NCBI GenBank assembly: GCA_014529385.2
Contig: CM043946.1
Span: 19,113,077-19,177,076, forward strand
Source: Adiantum capillus-veneris
Lineage: Eukaryota > Streptophyta > Polypodiopsida > Polypodiales > Pteridaceae
Reading direction: 5' to 3'
Length of the DNA: 64,000 bases
Positions 1 to 11,711 of the stretch are shown one piece after another. Position 1 is the stretch's first letter. Each line of letters opens with the position of its first letter. A program made the translations under genes and the position numbers. The notes beneath the pieces were generated by a model. The model worked only from the letters and a program-made list of their open reading frames with translations, was not told the DNA's origin and searched no databases.

Positions 1-690
1 AGAACTTATGAATTACAACAAGATTAAGCATGACTTGAGAGGTGATTAGAAGAGGAACTTTGATGGGTTTTTGAGCTTGAGAGAGAGGAGGAAGGAGAGT
101 AGGGTGAGAAGACTAATGGCTGATTTAAAAGAAGGTCTCAATGTGGAAAAGGAAGGGTGTGTGTGTGTAAAGGTAGGGGGGTGGTCTCCACCACAGTTGA
201 AAAAAACTGCTGTCCACCATTTTGGCCATATCTCCTAGACCGTAGATGCAAAAATTATAAAAAAAAAATATGGCCAGAATCTTCAGCCCGTCGGTTACAA
301 CTTTGATGAAGACAACTTTTCTTGGATCGGAGTGGAAGTATTTTTTAAAAATTCAACAAAACCATGTGCCTGGTTTCTTCCTTTACCAAGTCTTCCACTT
401 GGGTCCCATTTGTTTGAATCATCATATGGCTCCAAGGCCATGATGATATGAGCCACTCATGACCCTTGAATCATGGGTGCATGGCTCCACAACCACATCA
501 TATCTTTTCTTTTCACATTTACATATTTTCCCTTCCCTTTACCACTAGGTTCTCCCTCTACCTTTCACCTCCGGTGAACTAGTCAAGGAAAAAATCATTT
601 TTTTTAAATTTTCCAAGAGGTTGTTCTCACTCTTTCTTTTATTGTAAACCTCTAGAAGCAAGGAAAACCAACAAAATATGATAAACAAAA
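1..690. other. Unassigned non-coding sequence, probably downstream E2 retroelement
   Basis: No convincing coding region. It contains a purine-rich stretch near 80-180 with a short GT run and a C/T-rich stretch near 490-560. By position it lies downstream of the E2 protease fragment on the minus strand, so it may be E2 internal or 3' sequence, but no reverse transcriptase motif is visible. Confidence 0.4.
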
Positions 691-1832
691 ATTTGTGATA
701 GGCTCGGATCACTGGGTATGTCCAAGCTGTTACCTTCGGTTTTTTGACCCATACTTTGATGTTCTCATCATAGTAGCCTTGAGCAGTGATTGAACTGTTT
801 GATGCTATCCAACCTGTGACTTTTGCTTGTTGTGGTTCTTTTGATGGTGGTACCCAAATTGGATATTTGTCCTTGATGTACTCCTTGGATACTAACACTT
901 GGTTGACCTGTTTCTTTCTTTTGTGGAGGCTTTGTTGCGATGGAAACTTTGGTTGATAGACTTTGTGCTTTGGTTTCCATGGTGTTGTCGAGGGTTTGGC
1001 TTTTGATGTAGAGGCTTCTTCGTGTACGTGAATTGGCTAGGCTAAAGACATTGACTGAAGTGAAGGATATGGGTTGTAGAACATTGTTTCACTTGCTTTA
1101 GCTTTTCCTTTGTCGATAGTGGCCGAAGATCTTTGAGTTGTCGTAGGCTTAACCACTATTGAAGATTCAGGTGCTTCTTCAAACATTTTCGCCCATTTCT
1201 TGGACAAAATCAAGTGTGTACTCATTTTTTGAGAGTCCACCACTAGGAATTTCTCTTTGATTACCTTTGACCGTAGTGTAAGGGTAGCTTTTGCAATCCC
1301 TAAACTTGTGACGGCTATTCCATGTGATATAGGAACCTGTACCTAAATTTCATACAGTTCTGGTTTATCTAGAAGGAACCACAGCCCATAAGACATGACA
1401 TTAGTCATGGCAGTGCAATCTATCTCTGCTGTAAAATTGAATTTCAGTTTCTCATGCACATCCAACGAGAATTTAATCTTCTTGTTTACTGCCAAGTAAC
1501 TGATGTCCTCTTTGCTTTTGGTACTTGTCTTGGATTTTTGTCACCTCTGCCACCTCTTCTTGTGTTGGCTCACTATCGTTAGAATCTTGGCTTCTTTTGC
1601 TCTCGACCCTTGAACTACGAGCTTCATCTTCATCACCTTGTGGATGCTTTGACTTGTCATCACTGAGGTTATTTAAGCAATCTTGAATCAGCTGATTCAA
1701 CTGATCTTTTTTGAAAGCCCGATTCATAATGTCGTTGACACCCTTGACTTCAAGCAACTGTGTCTTGAGCCTATCTTTTGTGATCTGCGACAAGATCCGC
1801 TTCTTTTGAGGAGATCTGGTTGGGGATTCTTG
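691..1832 (-). pseudogene. E2 retroelement gag-end/protease fragment, decayed
   Basis: Read on the minus strand from 1832, an acidic, Ser/Lys-rich Gag-like tail (to about 1473) leads into a degenerate retropepsin-like stretch. That stretch has an EIDCTAM segment at about 1420 where the DxGA/S catalytic loop is expected, then a hydrophobic VVDS..(M)STHLILSKKW block near 1195-1255 that matches the usual VVDS...LILG..W flap region of plant retroelement proteases. In-frame stops (one TAG near 1350) and frame changes show decay. Codon phase at 1833-1835 is identical to that of the zinc-knuckle frame at 46266-46268, so this is the 3' continuation of the gag at 46270-47660, now separated by the 44.4-kb insertion. 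No reverse transcriptase follows within the window. The protease assignment is by motif order and moderate similarity. Confidence 0.6.
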
Positions 1833-1836
1833 CTTT
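1833..1836. repeat. Target site duplication, left copy (CTTT)
   Basis: CTTT directly abuts the left terminal inverted repeat and is repeated at 46266-46269. With the element and one copy removed, E2 codons on the two sides join without a frame change. Confidence 0.9.
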
Positions 1837-1852
1837 AAGACCATATTAGGTA
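1837..1852 (+). repeat. Left terminal inverted repeat
   Basis: AAGACCATATTAGGTA, the exact reverse complement of 46250-46265. Immediately inside is TAAAGTGGGAAAA (1851-1863), which recurs inverted at 46166-46178 near the other end. Confidence 0.9.
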
Positions 1853-2079
1853 AAGTGGGAAAATCCCAATTCCCAGGTTGGACAACTTTCAATATATCAT
1901 GTATAAAATATAGAGATGTTGTCAAAAATTTGAGTTTTCTTAAGGTCTCATTCCACTTTATGCACATACAATACACAATGAAAACAACTAAAATATCATG
2001 GTTTCAATCAATTGGATTATTAGGAGAGGAGTATATTGCATCCATTATCGTTGTCTATGTTCTAATGTCCTACCTACAA

Positions 2080-3760
2080 CTTATCTCAACATGGAGAGCT
2101 TGGTTTCTAGGTCCACCACTTGTCCAAGTTAATGTAAAAGTGACTCAAGGTTCACAACTTGTGAAAGCAAGGATCCATTGAGGAATACAATCCACTTGGC
2201 TATTTTTCCTTAATTTATTGCATGTGACATTTAAGCAAGGTCCACTTCTAATCTATAACTTCTTAATTTGAGGCATGGGGCATACATAAAATATGTAGCA
2301 TATGCTCTATTGCCTCATAGGAAGGTTGGTTTCAAGGTGCACTTATCCATGCTAGCCTATCTTGGAGAAATGATGGAGCTTTCTTCTCTCCTTGTTTCAA
2401 TGGAGACTAGCTTGGACAAGTGGTGGACCTTTGCTTCTCTCTATGTTTCAATAGAGTTAGCTTGGACAAGTGGTGATCTTGGAACAAAACCCCCATGTAA
2501 AACATATCATGGGTATTCCAAGTGATTAGAAAGATTACCATTTAAGATATAACCTTATAGGTTGGACAACTAGATCTTGGCTTGGAGAAATGGTGGACCT
2601 TTGATTCTCTCCATGTTTCAATGGAGTCTATCTTGGAGAAATGGTGGAGCTTGCTTCTGTCCATGTTTCAATGGAGCCTAGCTTGAACAGTTGGTGGACC
2701 TTTGCTTCTCTCTATGTTTCAATAGAGTTAGCTTAGACACGTGGTGGATCTTCAAAATAAACCAACTACTATCAATGTTGCCTAGCTTGGACAAGTGGTG
2801 GAGTGTTTCTCTACTCCATGTTTCAATGGATCTTAGCTTGGACAAGTGTTGGACCTTAAAACAAAAACCCCATGTACAACATAGAATGGATTTTCTAGAT
2901 TTCAATGGAGTCTAGCTTTAACAAATGGTGGAGCTTGTCTTCATCCATGTTTCAATGAAACTAGCTTGGACAAGTGGTGGACCTTGTAACAAACCCTCCC
3001 ATGTACAACATATCATTGGTTTTCTAAGTGATGGGAAGGAATACCATTCAAGATATAAACTTATAGCTTGGATAAGTAGTTGACTTTAAAACCAAATTCA
3101 TCATAATACAATGAAATACAGGTCAGCCAATTCCTAAATCTTGAGACCAAACCTCCCATGCTATTAGAGATAATATATTGGATAAGTGGTGGACCTTCTA
3201 TTATTTTCCCATGCCTAGTTTAGACAACCGGTACACTTTGCAGCTATAAAGGTTGGACGAGTTGTGGAGCCTTGTTTCTATCCATGTTTTAATGGATCCT
3301 AGCTTGGACAAGTGGTGGACCTTGGAAAAAAGCTTCCATGTACAACATATATGAGGTTTTCCATGTTTTAATGGAGCCTATCTTGGACAAATGGTGAAGC
3401 TTTCTTCTCTCCATGTTGATTTTGGAACTACCTTAGACAAGTGGTGGAGCTTTTCTTTTCTACTCTTCATAATACAATGAAGTATATGTTGGTTACATGG
3501 TGAATCTTAAGGCCAAACCTCCCATTTTACTAGAGATGATAGGCTGGACAAGTGGATCAACCTTCTATCATTTCTCCATGACTATATTGGACAATTAGTA
3601 GACATAACATCTCTCTATGTTGTCTAGAGATGAGCTTGGACAAGTGATGGACCCTGCTTCTCTCTCCCCTTGGTTTACTAGTTTGAAGACTCAGTATATA
3701 TACTTTCTTAGATCTAGCTTGAACAAGTGGTGGACCTTGCATCCACAATCTTAATTCAGT
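2080..3760. repeat. Left repeat arm, outer degenerate part
   Basis: Diverged copies of GCTTGGACAAGTGGTGGACC (reverse complement of the right-arm motif) recur every 50-90 bp, usually with CCATGTTTCAATGGAG between them. One copy near 2111 points the other way. Unit order is scrambled and no constant period can be followed. Short open frames here come from the repeat and are not supported as genes. Confidence 0.85.
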
Positions 3761-3821
3761 ATAAAAAAGTATATGAAAAAATAACATAGGAATCTTGGTT
3801 TGAAGGTCAAGCAATTAGGTT

Positions 3822-3967
3822 CCAAATGCACATAATAATATATTTTCCACCCATATTAAAAGAAAGTTAAATATGCAAATAATAATATATTTTCCAAATG
3901 CACATAATAATATATTTTCCACCCATATTAAAAGAAAGTTAAATATGTTATTACCAAATTGACAAAG
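3822..3967. repeat. Tandem duplication, ~73 bp period
   Basis: Two near-identical copies starting CCAAATGCACATAATAATAT at 3822 and 3895, with no relation to the arm motif. Confidence 0.8.
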
Positions 3968-4560
3968 GTAACGTCCAAGAATTATATCTTTCCATCTTGT
4001 CAGATCTAAATCTTCATCAAGGCGACATGCATGTATACATCAACTTTCAAGCCATTCAAGAATACATGCACTTAGATTCCATAGTTTTGTTTTCAAAGTC
4101 TTTTAGATTCTAAAACTCTTTCACATAAAGTATGTAATGACAAAATTCTTGAAGCAAACATTTGTGCCCAAGAAAAAGATCCCTCTCACATATTTAAAGT
4201 CCATGAATTCTCTGATCCACACTTACAAGTTTTATTTTGACATCAAACATCAATTCTTTCATAGTTCCAAATAAATGCAACCTCGATATGAATTGACAAA
4301 AAATGAATTTCTTTTACTATATGACCCAACATAGGCCCCAATCAAATAAAAAATGAGTCCCCAAAAATTTGGGTGCACTCTAGCAATACATCAGAGTCCC
4401 CTTACAATAGGATGCACTCCAATAGTACATTGAAGTCCCCTTAGAGTAGGGTGCACTCCATTCAAGTGTTCATAAAATTGACACACCTTTTATAAAAAAA
4501 AAAAAGACTATATCAAATTATACAAATGTTGAAAGATACACACTAGAATAAAAAAAGCAT
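3968..4560. other. Intergenic AT-rich stretch with a short ~55-60 bp repeat
   Basis: No gene recognised. Between about 4350 and 4465 a block with AGTCCCCTTA and GTGCACTCCA is repeated about three times. The segment lies just downstream of the minus-strand FCP1-like exon. Confidence 0.6.
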
Positions 4561-4577
4561 CTTATAGCCATATTTAT

Positions 4578-5353
4578 TCAATGCTTTCGTGTTGACAAGT
4601 ACACACCAAGGACATAATTTGTCTCAGAATCACTATACTGATTTACAATTGTGTTATATGTATAGACTCTCTTATCTCTTGCATACAACCATCCTACCAA
4701 CCATGGAATTATGGTTCTCTGCAAGAAGTTTTGAAGTTGCTCGGAAGTTTGCCTCCACATCTTTGGAAATATAAGATATGTCCCTGGCATGTTCCACATC
4801 ACCCTATATGGAGTGTCATCAAAAATTAAGGTATTGTTTGCATCCAAATCCTCAAATATCTTCCAAATATCACTCAGATTTTTGTGATAAACCCTTGTAA
4901 ATCCTAACATGATATTTGGATTTTGGCAATTTTTGTTACTCATAAACACCTTGAACTTGGTATACTGCTCAGGAAAACACTTTTGTGTGATGCGTTGCAC
5001 CCTTGTTAAGTTATAGCAACTCCATATCCATAGCTCAAAGTATTCAGCACAAAAATCCAAAAAACTTTGTGCGTCTGGTCGCACTACATGATAAACTTCA
5101 TCTTTGTCCTCCACAAGTCGCATGTGTTGAGCCCAAGATGGCATAGAATCTCCATGTTTCATTTCAACTGTCTTGAGAAGTAACCCCTCTAGATCCAAGA
5201 TAAGTACTCTTTTGATGTCCTTGAAAGCAAGTGGTAGGTGATAAGGAGGTGATTCATTCCTTGGACAAGGTCTTGGAGGAGGTTGGATGGGTAATTCAAT
5301 AGTTTTCTTCAATTTATGCCAGCATATAGCCAATCCATTTTTCTGTAATGGTT
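4578..5353 (-). CDS. FCP1-like HAD phosphatase-fold protein, last exon (partial gene)
   Basis: Minus-strand open frame of about 257 codons whose 5' edge is a good splice acceptor (pyrimidine tract ending TTTCAG, exon from 5353). There is no plausible ATG at the edge, so upstream exons are missing from my model. The fold is that of NLI-interacting-factor/FCP1-type phosphatases. Motif I reads ILDLEGLL (nucleophile Asp kept, the usual second Asp replaced by Glu), motif II has the Ser in WIWSC, and motif III reads LIFDDTPY. A Trp/Tyr-rich C-terminal tail ends in TGA, followed at once by ATAAAT, an AATAAA-like signal. Known members act on phospho-Ser/Thr, often the RNA polymerase II CTD; the altered motif I makes activity uncertain. 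It sits in the left arm of the giant element, flanked by arm repeats on both sides. Confidence 0.7.
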
Positions 5354-5640
5354 CTGAAATTAAAGAACAAGAACACTTAATGCAAACACAACAATAGACA
5401 TGATTTTTACATTGTCTACCCTAAGGTTTTATTAGATACCAAAATCCATCTATGATCTACTCATTAATAGAAAGAAAGTCAAATTAAAATCCTGACTCTT
5501 TTTTATGCTACACTCTCTCTTAGTCTCAATACCATGGAGTTCAACTAGATTTAAGTCAACTAATAACTACTACTTGTTGTTAAAGGTATGCTTGAAGTGT
5601 ATAAGGCTTAACCAATGCTCTAGTGTAGAATGGGTATTTA
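5354..5640. other. Presumed intron sequence upstream of the FCP1-like exon
   Basis: AT-rich, with no recognisable exon on either strand. The branch/pyrimidine region for the acceptor at 5354-5356 lies here. Confidence 0.4.
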
Positions 5641-8345
5641 GGTCTCAAGGTCTACCACTTATCCAAGCAAAGATCCATTTAGATATGGAAACCCAATTTT
5701 TCTTAATATAATGATATAGAGTGGACAAGTGGTGAATCCTGAGACCAAGCCACTCATGCTACTAGGGATAATAGGTTGGACAAGTGGTGGACCTTGAATG
5801 TAAACCCCCCATGTACAAAGTATCAGGGGTTTTGGGTATTTCAATGGACTCTAGCATCTTGGAAACATGGTGGAGCTTACTTCTCTCCATGTTTCAATGG
5901 AGTCTATCTTGGATAAATGGTGGAGCATCATTCTCTCCATGTTTCAATGGAGCCTACCTTGGACAAGTGGTGCATGTTTGTTTCTCTCTATGTTTGAACA
6001 TATCTAGCTTGGACAAGTGGTGGACCTTGGAACAAAATCCCCATGTAAAACATATCATGGACATTACAAGTGGTGAGAAAAAATACCATTCAATATATAA
6101 CCTTATAGGTTGGACAAGTGGTGGACCTTAACACCCAATTATTCTTAATATAATGACATAGAGTGGATAAGTGGTGAAATTGGGACCAAACCTACTAGGG
6201 AAATAGGTTGGACAAGTGGTGGACCTTGAATGTAAACGCCCCATGTACAAAATATCACTCATGCTACTAGAAATAATTTGGTATTAAGGTCCATGTTTCA
6301 ATGCAGCCTAGCTTGGAAAAGTGGTGGACCTTTGTTTCTCTCTATGTTTCAATAGATTTATCTTGGATAAGTGGTGTACCTTGGAACAAAACCCCCATGT
6401 AAATCATGTCATGGGCATTACAAGTGGTGAGAAAAAATACCATTCAAGCTATAACATTATAGGTTAGACAAGTGGTGGACCTTAACACCTAATTCCTCTT
6501 AATATAATGACATAGAGTGGACAAGTGGTGAATCATGAGACCAAACCTACTAGGGATAATAGGTTGGACAAGTGGTGAACCTTGAATGTAAACCCCCCAT
6601 GTACAAAAAATTATGGGTATTGGGTATTTCAATGGAGCCTAGCAACTTGGAGACATGGTGGAGCTTATTTCTCTCCATGTTTCAATGGAGCCTATCTAGG
6701 AGAAACAGTGGAGGTTCCTTCTCTCTATGTTTCAATGAGCCTAGCTTGGACAAGTGGTGGACCTTTCTTTCTCTATATGTTTTAATAGAGTTAGCTTGGA
6801 CAAGTGGTGGACCTTGGAATGAAACCCCCATGTAAAACATATCATGGGCATTTCAAGTGGTGAGAAAGGATACTATTTAAAATATAACCTTATAGGCTGG
6901 ACAAGTGGTGGACTTTAACACATATTTCTTCTTAATATAATGACATAGAGTGTACAAGTGGTGAATCTTGAGACCAAACCACTCTTGCTACTAGGGATAA
7001 TAGGTTGGACAAGTGGTGGACCTTGAATGTAAACCCCTCATGTACAAAATTATGGGTTTAGGGTATTTCAATGGAGCCTAGCTTGGAGACATGGTGGAGA
7101 TTGCTTCTCTCAATGTTTCAATGGAACCTATCTTGGAGAAATGGTGGATCATCCTTCTCTCCATGTTTCAATGGAGCCTATCTTGGACAAGTGGTGGATG
7201 GAGTTAGCTTGGACAAGTGGTGGGTCTTGGAACAAAACCCCTTTGTAAAACATAGCATGGACATTACAAGTGATGAGGAAAAATATCATTCAAGATATAA
7301 CCTTATAGGTTGGAAAAGTGGTGATGGACCTTGATAAGTGGTGAAGGATACCATTTAAGATATACCCTTATAGGTTGGACTAGTGGTGGACCTTAACACC
7401 CAGTTATTCTTAATATAATGACATAGAGTGGATAAGTGGTGAATCTTAAGACCAAATCACTCATGCTACTAGGTATAATACGTTAGAGAAGTGGTAGACC
7501 TTGAATGCAAACACCCCATGTACAAAATATCATGGTTTTAGGGTGTTTCAATGGAGCCTAGAATCTCGGAGACATGGTAGATCTTGATTCTTTCCATGTT
7601 TGAATGGCACCTATCTTGGAAAAATGATGGAGGTTACTTCTCTCCATACTTCAACGGAGCCTAGCTTTGACAAGTGGTGAACCTTTGCTTCTCTCTATGT
7701 TTGAATAGAGTTAGCTTGGACAAGTGGTGGACCTTTGCTTCTCTCTATGTTTGAATAGAGTTAGCTTGGACAAGTGGTGGACCTTGGAATGAAACCCCCG
7801 TGTAAAACATCTCATGGGCATTTCAAGTGGTGAGAAAGGATACCATTTAAGATATAACCTTATAGGTTGGACAAGTGGTGGACCTTAATACATAGTTCTT
7901 CTTAATATAATGACATAGAGTGTACAAGTGGTGTATCTTGAGACCAAACCACTCGTGCTACTAGGGATCCTAGCTTGGACAAGTGGTGGACCTTGGAAAA
8001 AAGTCCCCCTGTACAACATAGATGAGTTTTTTCATGTTTTAATGGAAGAGAGATTCGACAAATGGTGGAGCTTGCTTATCTCCATGTGGATTTTAGAACT
8101 AGCTTGGACAAGTGGTGGAGCTTTGCTTTTTTACTCTTCATAATACAATGATGTATAGGTTGGTTACATGGTGAATCTTAAGGCCAAACCTCCCATCTTA
8201 CTAGAGATGATAGGTTGGACAAGTGGTCAACCTTCTATCATTTCTCCATGCCTATAATTAGACAATTAGTAGAACTAGCATCTTTCTATGTTGTCTAGAG
8301 CTGAGCTTGGACAAGTAGTGGACCTTGCTACTCTCTTCCCTTGGA
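5640..8345. repeat. Left repeat arm, ~435-bp units in inverted orientation
   Basis: About six diverged units carry the blocks GCTTGGACAAGTGGTGGACC, CATGTTTCAATGGAGCCTA, CCATGTACAAAATATCATGG and TAATATAATGACATAGAGTG in an order that is the exact reverse complement of the right-arm unit (compare 5720-6130 with 17450-17900). Units recur near 5760, 6195, 6560, 6990 and 7450. Divergence between units is much higher than in the 21-37 kb array. One motif copy near 5650 is in the opposite orientation. Confidence 0.9.
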
Positions 8346-9110
8346 TTATTAGTTTGAAGACTCATTATATATACTTGCTTAGATCTATATAATTACTCAT
8401 TAGTTAGGTTACAAGTGGGTATGTAATTTGTTAGCTTCAAGGGACTTTGAATATTGAATAGTAAGACCAAGTGCTGGTTTGAAGATCTTTTGCTTATCTA
8501 AACTAGACTCTAACTCAATAATAAGTTTCATAAGTTCCACGAATTGTCCTATCTAGGCTCCAAAAGAGTCTTAATTGGTTTGTGCTAGATTATAACTTCC
8601 TTGATGGGGTAGAATCCTAGAAAAATGAGGCACTATAAGTTTTACCTTAGCTCAAATGGATTTTTCACTTAAACTCGACTGCAATTTGGCTATCTAGTCT
8701 TTGTCTCGATGGAGTTTAACACTAGATACATAGTAGTGATATTTAAGCTTCATGTCTCTTCACTTGATCGAGATATGAGACCATACTTTCAAGGTCACCA
8801 CTTGTCTTACCTAAAGACCAATGTGAGACATGGGAGCAAGAAAGCCATCCGATATTGTTTTAAGGACTATTACATAGGCAATCAATAACTTAAGTAAAGA
8901 AAAAAAACTTGGATCTTTCACAATTAATAACTTAAGTAAAGCCAAAAAGACTTGGATCTTTGACAGTTTTTTTCAAACTAAAAAAGCACAATCTCATGCT
9001 AACAAAACTATAAATCACAATTGAAAGGTTTGAACAAGAAAAAGATCAACAATCTTAATAAGACGGATACTTTTCATTTCATTTGATGATTACAAACTAA
9101 AATAAAGTCT
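8346..9110. other. Non-coding spacer with a 53-bp duplication
   Basis: No gene seen. A block ending ACTTAAGTAAAG..ACTTGGATCTTT is present twice between about 8878 and 8972. The motif orientation of the repeat family changes somewhere between this spacer and 10740. Confidence 0.5.
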
Positions 9111-9111
9111 C

Positions 9112-9220
9112 TCAAGAAATTGATAAACAAAAAATGTAGGTGACTGCTTCATTATTTTGAGCAAAAATATCAAAATCTCTATTGATTGAGCTCCATCTAG
9201 TAGTATCCTTTGTAAGATCC
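9112..9220 (-). other. Putative downstream exon of the second FCP1-like gene
   Basis: A strong acceptor (TTCCTTCTTGCAG) places an exon start at 9220 on the minus strand, and a donor-like AAG/GTACTAG lies directly after the stop codon of the FCP1-like frame near 9313. If spliced, this would be a 3' untranslated exon, although it is itself open for about 35 codons (to TGA near 9112). Transcript data would decide. Confidence 0.35.
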
Positions 9221-9313
9221 TGCAAGAAGGAATAAAAAGAAAGATTTGTTAGATACCATGCACATGAGTGTTCAAGCATGTGTATCAAGAATATATGACA
9301 TGTCACTAGTACC

Positions 9314-10498
9314 TTAGGGTTGCTTTCTATCCAGCCTTAGAAGATTGTTCTCAGCTTTCACCTTATTTATATAAGCCTTTGCTGTGGTTGCCTTCAAAAC
9401 TCCTTTTGTGTTACAACCCAATTGCCTAGCTAAAGTGGTCAATTGTGACGCCTTCATGCTTTCAATGGGTGTACGCTCCTTTGCCAAGATCTCTTGTATT
9501 TGGGCTCTTCTCATTTCATTGCGGTGGCTTGTGTCACTTGCATCTTCAATGATAGTTTCATCTCTGTCACCTTTTGCAGGTGGTATTCTTCTTGTAAAGA
9601 ACACCTTAGCTGACCAAACATCATTTTTCTGCTTCCAATACTCCATGATTTGTTTGTATTCACTATCATTTGTCACTATAGGTTGTCCATAACGATTAGA
9701 AGCAATTAAATCACGCACATCCCTTCTCTCATCAAGCTGAATCAAGTATGGCAGTAGCTCCTCCAAGAGCATATTGTCAACCATCTTCTCAGCATCAAAT
9801 TGTGGTGGAAAAATGCAATTGTTTGCTGGTGAAATACATCCCTTGTAAGGAGAGTCATCAATAAGCACTGTTCTTTGTGGATCACATTCAAACCCCATGG
9901 CAATTTTGGCTAGAGGCTTGAACATTGCCTCAACGTTTGGATTGTCGGGTCTAAACAATTTTTGAGTTTGAGCGGTGTAGCAAACATCTTGCGACCAAAT
10001 TGCAAAGAAAGGCAATGTATCCTCAGCTAAGTTGTTTAGTGCTGCAAGGATTTGATACACATTATTCCTAGTAGCTGTCGACCAAATTGCAACATTAAAC
10101 CTTTGTAAAATAGTCTTCAAGAATTGGATGCAACCTGGCCTGAGTATAATATATCTTTTTGAATCCATTTGCACTGAGTTGTGGTGTGAGGATGGTTGAG
10201 GGGAACGTTTCAACAATAGACCATTTAAATCCAATATAATTGTAAGCATGGATTTCTCAACATCTACGCTACATGACGTAGTACCAATTGGCAATAGCTC
10301 GTGAGTGGACTTTTCAGTCTCTTTTGATGTATGTTGCATTTTTGAAGCATCGATTTCTTGGTTCTCATTATTGGAAGCTTGCTCAAGTTGCACAACACTA
10401 GACTCTAGTATAGAAATATCATCCATCTTGGGCACTTTAGAAACCATAGAATCTATGGATTCTATAGTTGTTGACTGAACCATAGGAGCGTTATCCAT
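9314..10498 (-). CDS. FCP1-like HAD phosphatase-fold protein with DLNG motif
   Basis: About 394 codons from the ATG at 10498. An acceptor (TTTTCTTAG) at 10513-10515 shows that a 5' untranslated exon lies upstream, which argues against the longer frame start. An acidic, Ser/Thr-rich N-terminal third (1-80) precedes the HAD core: motif I IILDLNGLL (about 87-95), motif II WSTAT (about 139-143) and motif III VLIDDSPYKG (about 211-220), then PQF and a LIQLDERRDVRDLI helix as in plant FCP1-like proteins. The DLNG form, with Asn for the second catalytic Asp, also occurs in a plant FCP1-like subfamily. The last ~60 residues (MKASQLTTLARQLGCNTKG...) resemble a SAP-type helix pair, suggesting nucleic-acid contact; this is a weak match. 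It is intact and lies between the two repeat arms. Confidence 0.75.
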   Translation of the reverse strand: MDNAPMVQSTTIESIDSMVSKVPKMDDISILESSVVQLEQASNNENQEIDASKMQHTSKETEKSTHELLPIGTTSCSVDVEKSMLTIILDLNGLLLKRSPQPSSHHNSVQMDSKRYIILRPGCIQFLKTILQRFNVAIWSTATRNNVYQILAALNNLAEDTLPFFAIWSQDVCYTAQTQKLFRPDNPNVEAMFKPLAKIAMGFECDPQRTVLIDDSPYKGCISPANNCIFPPQFDAEKMVDNMLLEELLPYLIQLDERRDVRDLIASNRYGQPIVTNDSEYKQIMEYWKQKNDVWSAKVFFTRRIPPAKGDRDETIIEDASDTSHRNEMRRAQIQEILAKERTPIESMKASQLTTLARQLGCNTKGVLKATTAKAYINKVKAENNLLRLDRKQP

Positions 10499-10739
10499 CC
10501 CAGTTTGTGAATCTAAGAAAACACACACACAAATGGTATCTCAAAACCACTAGAATTTTATTCACCATATTTATATGTAGAACTCCTAGTAAGAAATTTA
10601 TTTAAGGTAAAGTCGTTGTTAGAATCCTTGCAACCATTTTCAGCATTCGTACACCAAACACCACTTGTCTAAAATACAATCTACTAACTCAACATTTTCC
10701 ATCCTACACTTTATTAAAGATGAGTACTTAAAGTGAAAA

Positions 10740-11000
10740 CTAAAAGCCACCCTTGTTGAGGAAACATGGATACAAGGTCCACCAAATGTCCAACCTAGAC
10801 TACAAGAAAATAATTAGAGATTTGGCTTAGATTTGGATTCAAAGGCCACCACTTATTCAAGTAAGATAACTCCACTTGTTTAAGACAGTAATGTTTGAAG
10901 CCCCACCACTTGTCCAACCTAGACATTGATTAAATTTTGGTAAGATTTATCACAAATCTAGAGTAGAATCAAGATTCTATGGCCAAGGTAGTCAAATATG
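10740..11000. repeat. Right-orientation repeat copies, degenerate
   Basis: Four to five diverged copies of the GGTCCACCACTTGTCC motif (for example near 10770, 10840 and 10900). These are the first copies in the right-arm orientation when reading left to right. Confidence 0.75.
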
Positions 11001-11154
11001 TTAGACAACACACAAAGCATAAGAGCACTCTAGATTCTCGTTGAGCATAAACTAAACAATAATCAAATGTTATATTCACTTGAGATTTCATCCATGAAAA
11101 ATGAAAATGATGCATGTACTTGAGATTTCCATCCATGTACAATACTTTACAATG

Positions 11155-11711
11155 TCAAGTAAAGTTATAGTCAGCAAACAACTCTTCTCCTGCTTCAACT
11201 TGACAAATAGTCTCAATGCATACATGGCCATATTCTTCTGACTTGATGTGTGAAGAGGTGCATTTATGCCAAGGTGGCAAATTTGGATCAAATGTATAGC
11301 GTACGTTGGGACAGACATTTGTACTGTGAGAACTATTTATATAGCCCGACACGTTTCCTTCTTCTACACAACCAATAATGTATGATTGATCTTCCTCTTC
11401 TTCTATGTTTGGATCCTCTAGAAGAGAATATTTATAAGCTCTTGGAAATATTTTGCATATCTTTTTCCAGTCTTGAAATCTATACTTATGCCCTCCATAG
11501 TTTAGAATAGTCAAACCACTTTCCAGGGTAGTATGCACAAATAGCCCATAACCAGCTCCTTCAATACATGAAAGTCACACTTCAAAATCCACACCGTTAA
11601 TATGGAAAATTACATCTTTGGGAATAGGAAAAGTTGGTGTCCCAAAAGGATCTTCATGCCAATCATAGTGTGAAATACATCTAGATTTTATATCACTTAA
11701 CTCCTTTGTGT
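11155..11711 (-). CDS. SET-domain exon (exon 3 of ParB/MTase-like/SET gene), one in-frame TGA
   Basis: The exon begins at 11711 after a clear acceptor (CTTTTTGCAG). Its phase matches the donor at 14307, giving a His codon across the junction. Residues are about 857-1041 of the predicted fusion. The SET hallmarks are in order: CIEGAGYGLF (start strand), a Y.G segment, GNVSGYINSSHSTN at the place of the usual RFINHSC.PN pseudoknot, and GEELFADYNF at the end, then TGA at 11155-11157. The NHSC core is altered, so lysine methyltransferase activity is uncertain. An in-frame TGA at 11575-11577, just before the SET start strand, fits a single CGA-to-TGA change and would remove the SET part. I see no alternative splice that avoids it. 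Other possibility: a separate SET gene with a lost 5' end. Confidence 0.65.

Noticed and set aside
10499-10528. Longer start of the FCP1-like frame at 10528
   Set aside because: It crosses the acceptor TTTTCTTAG at 10513-10515 and does not begin with ATG.
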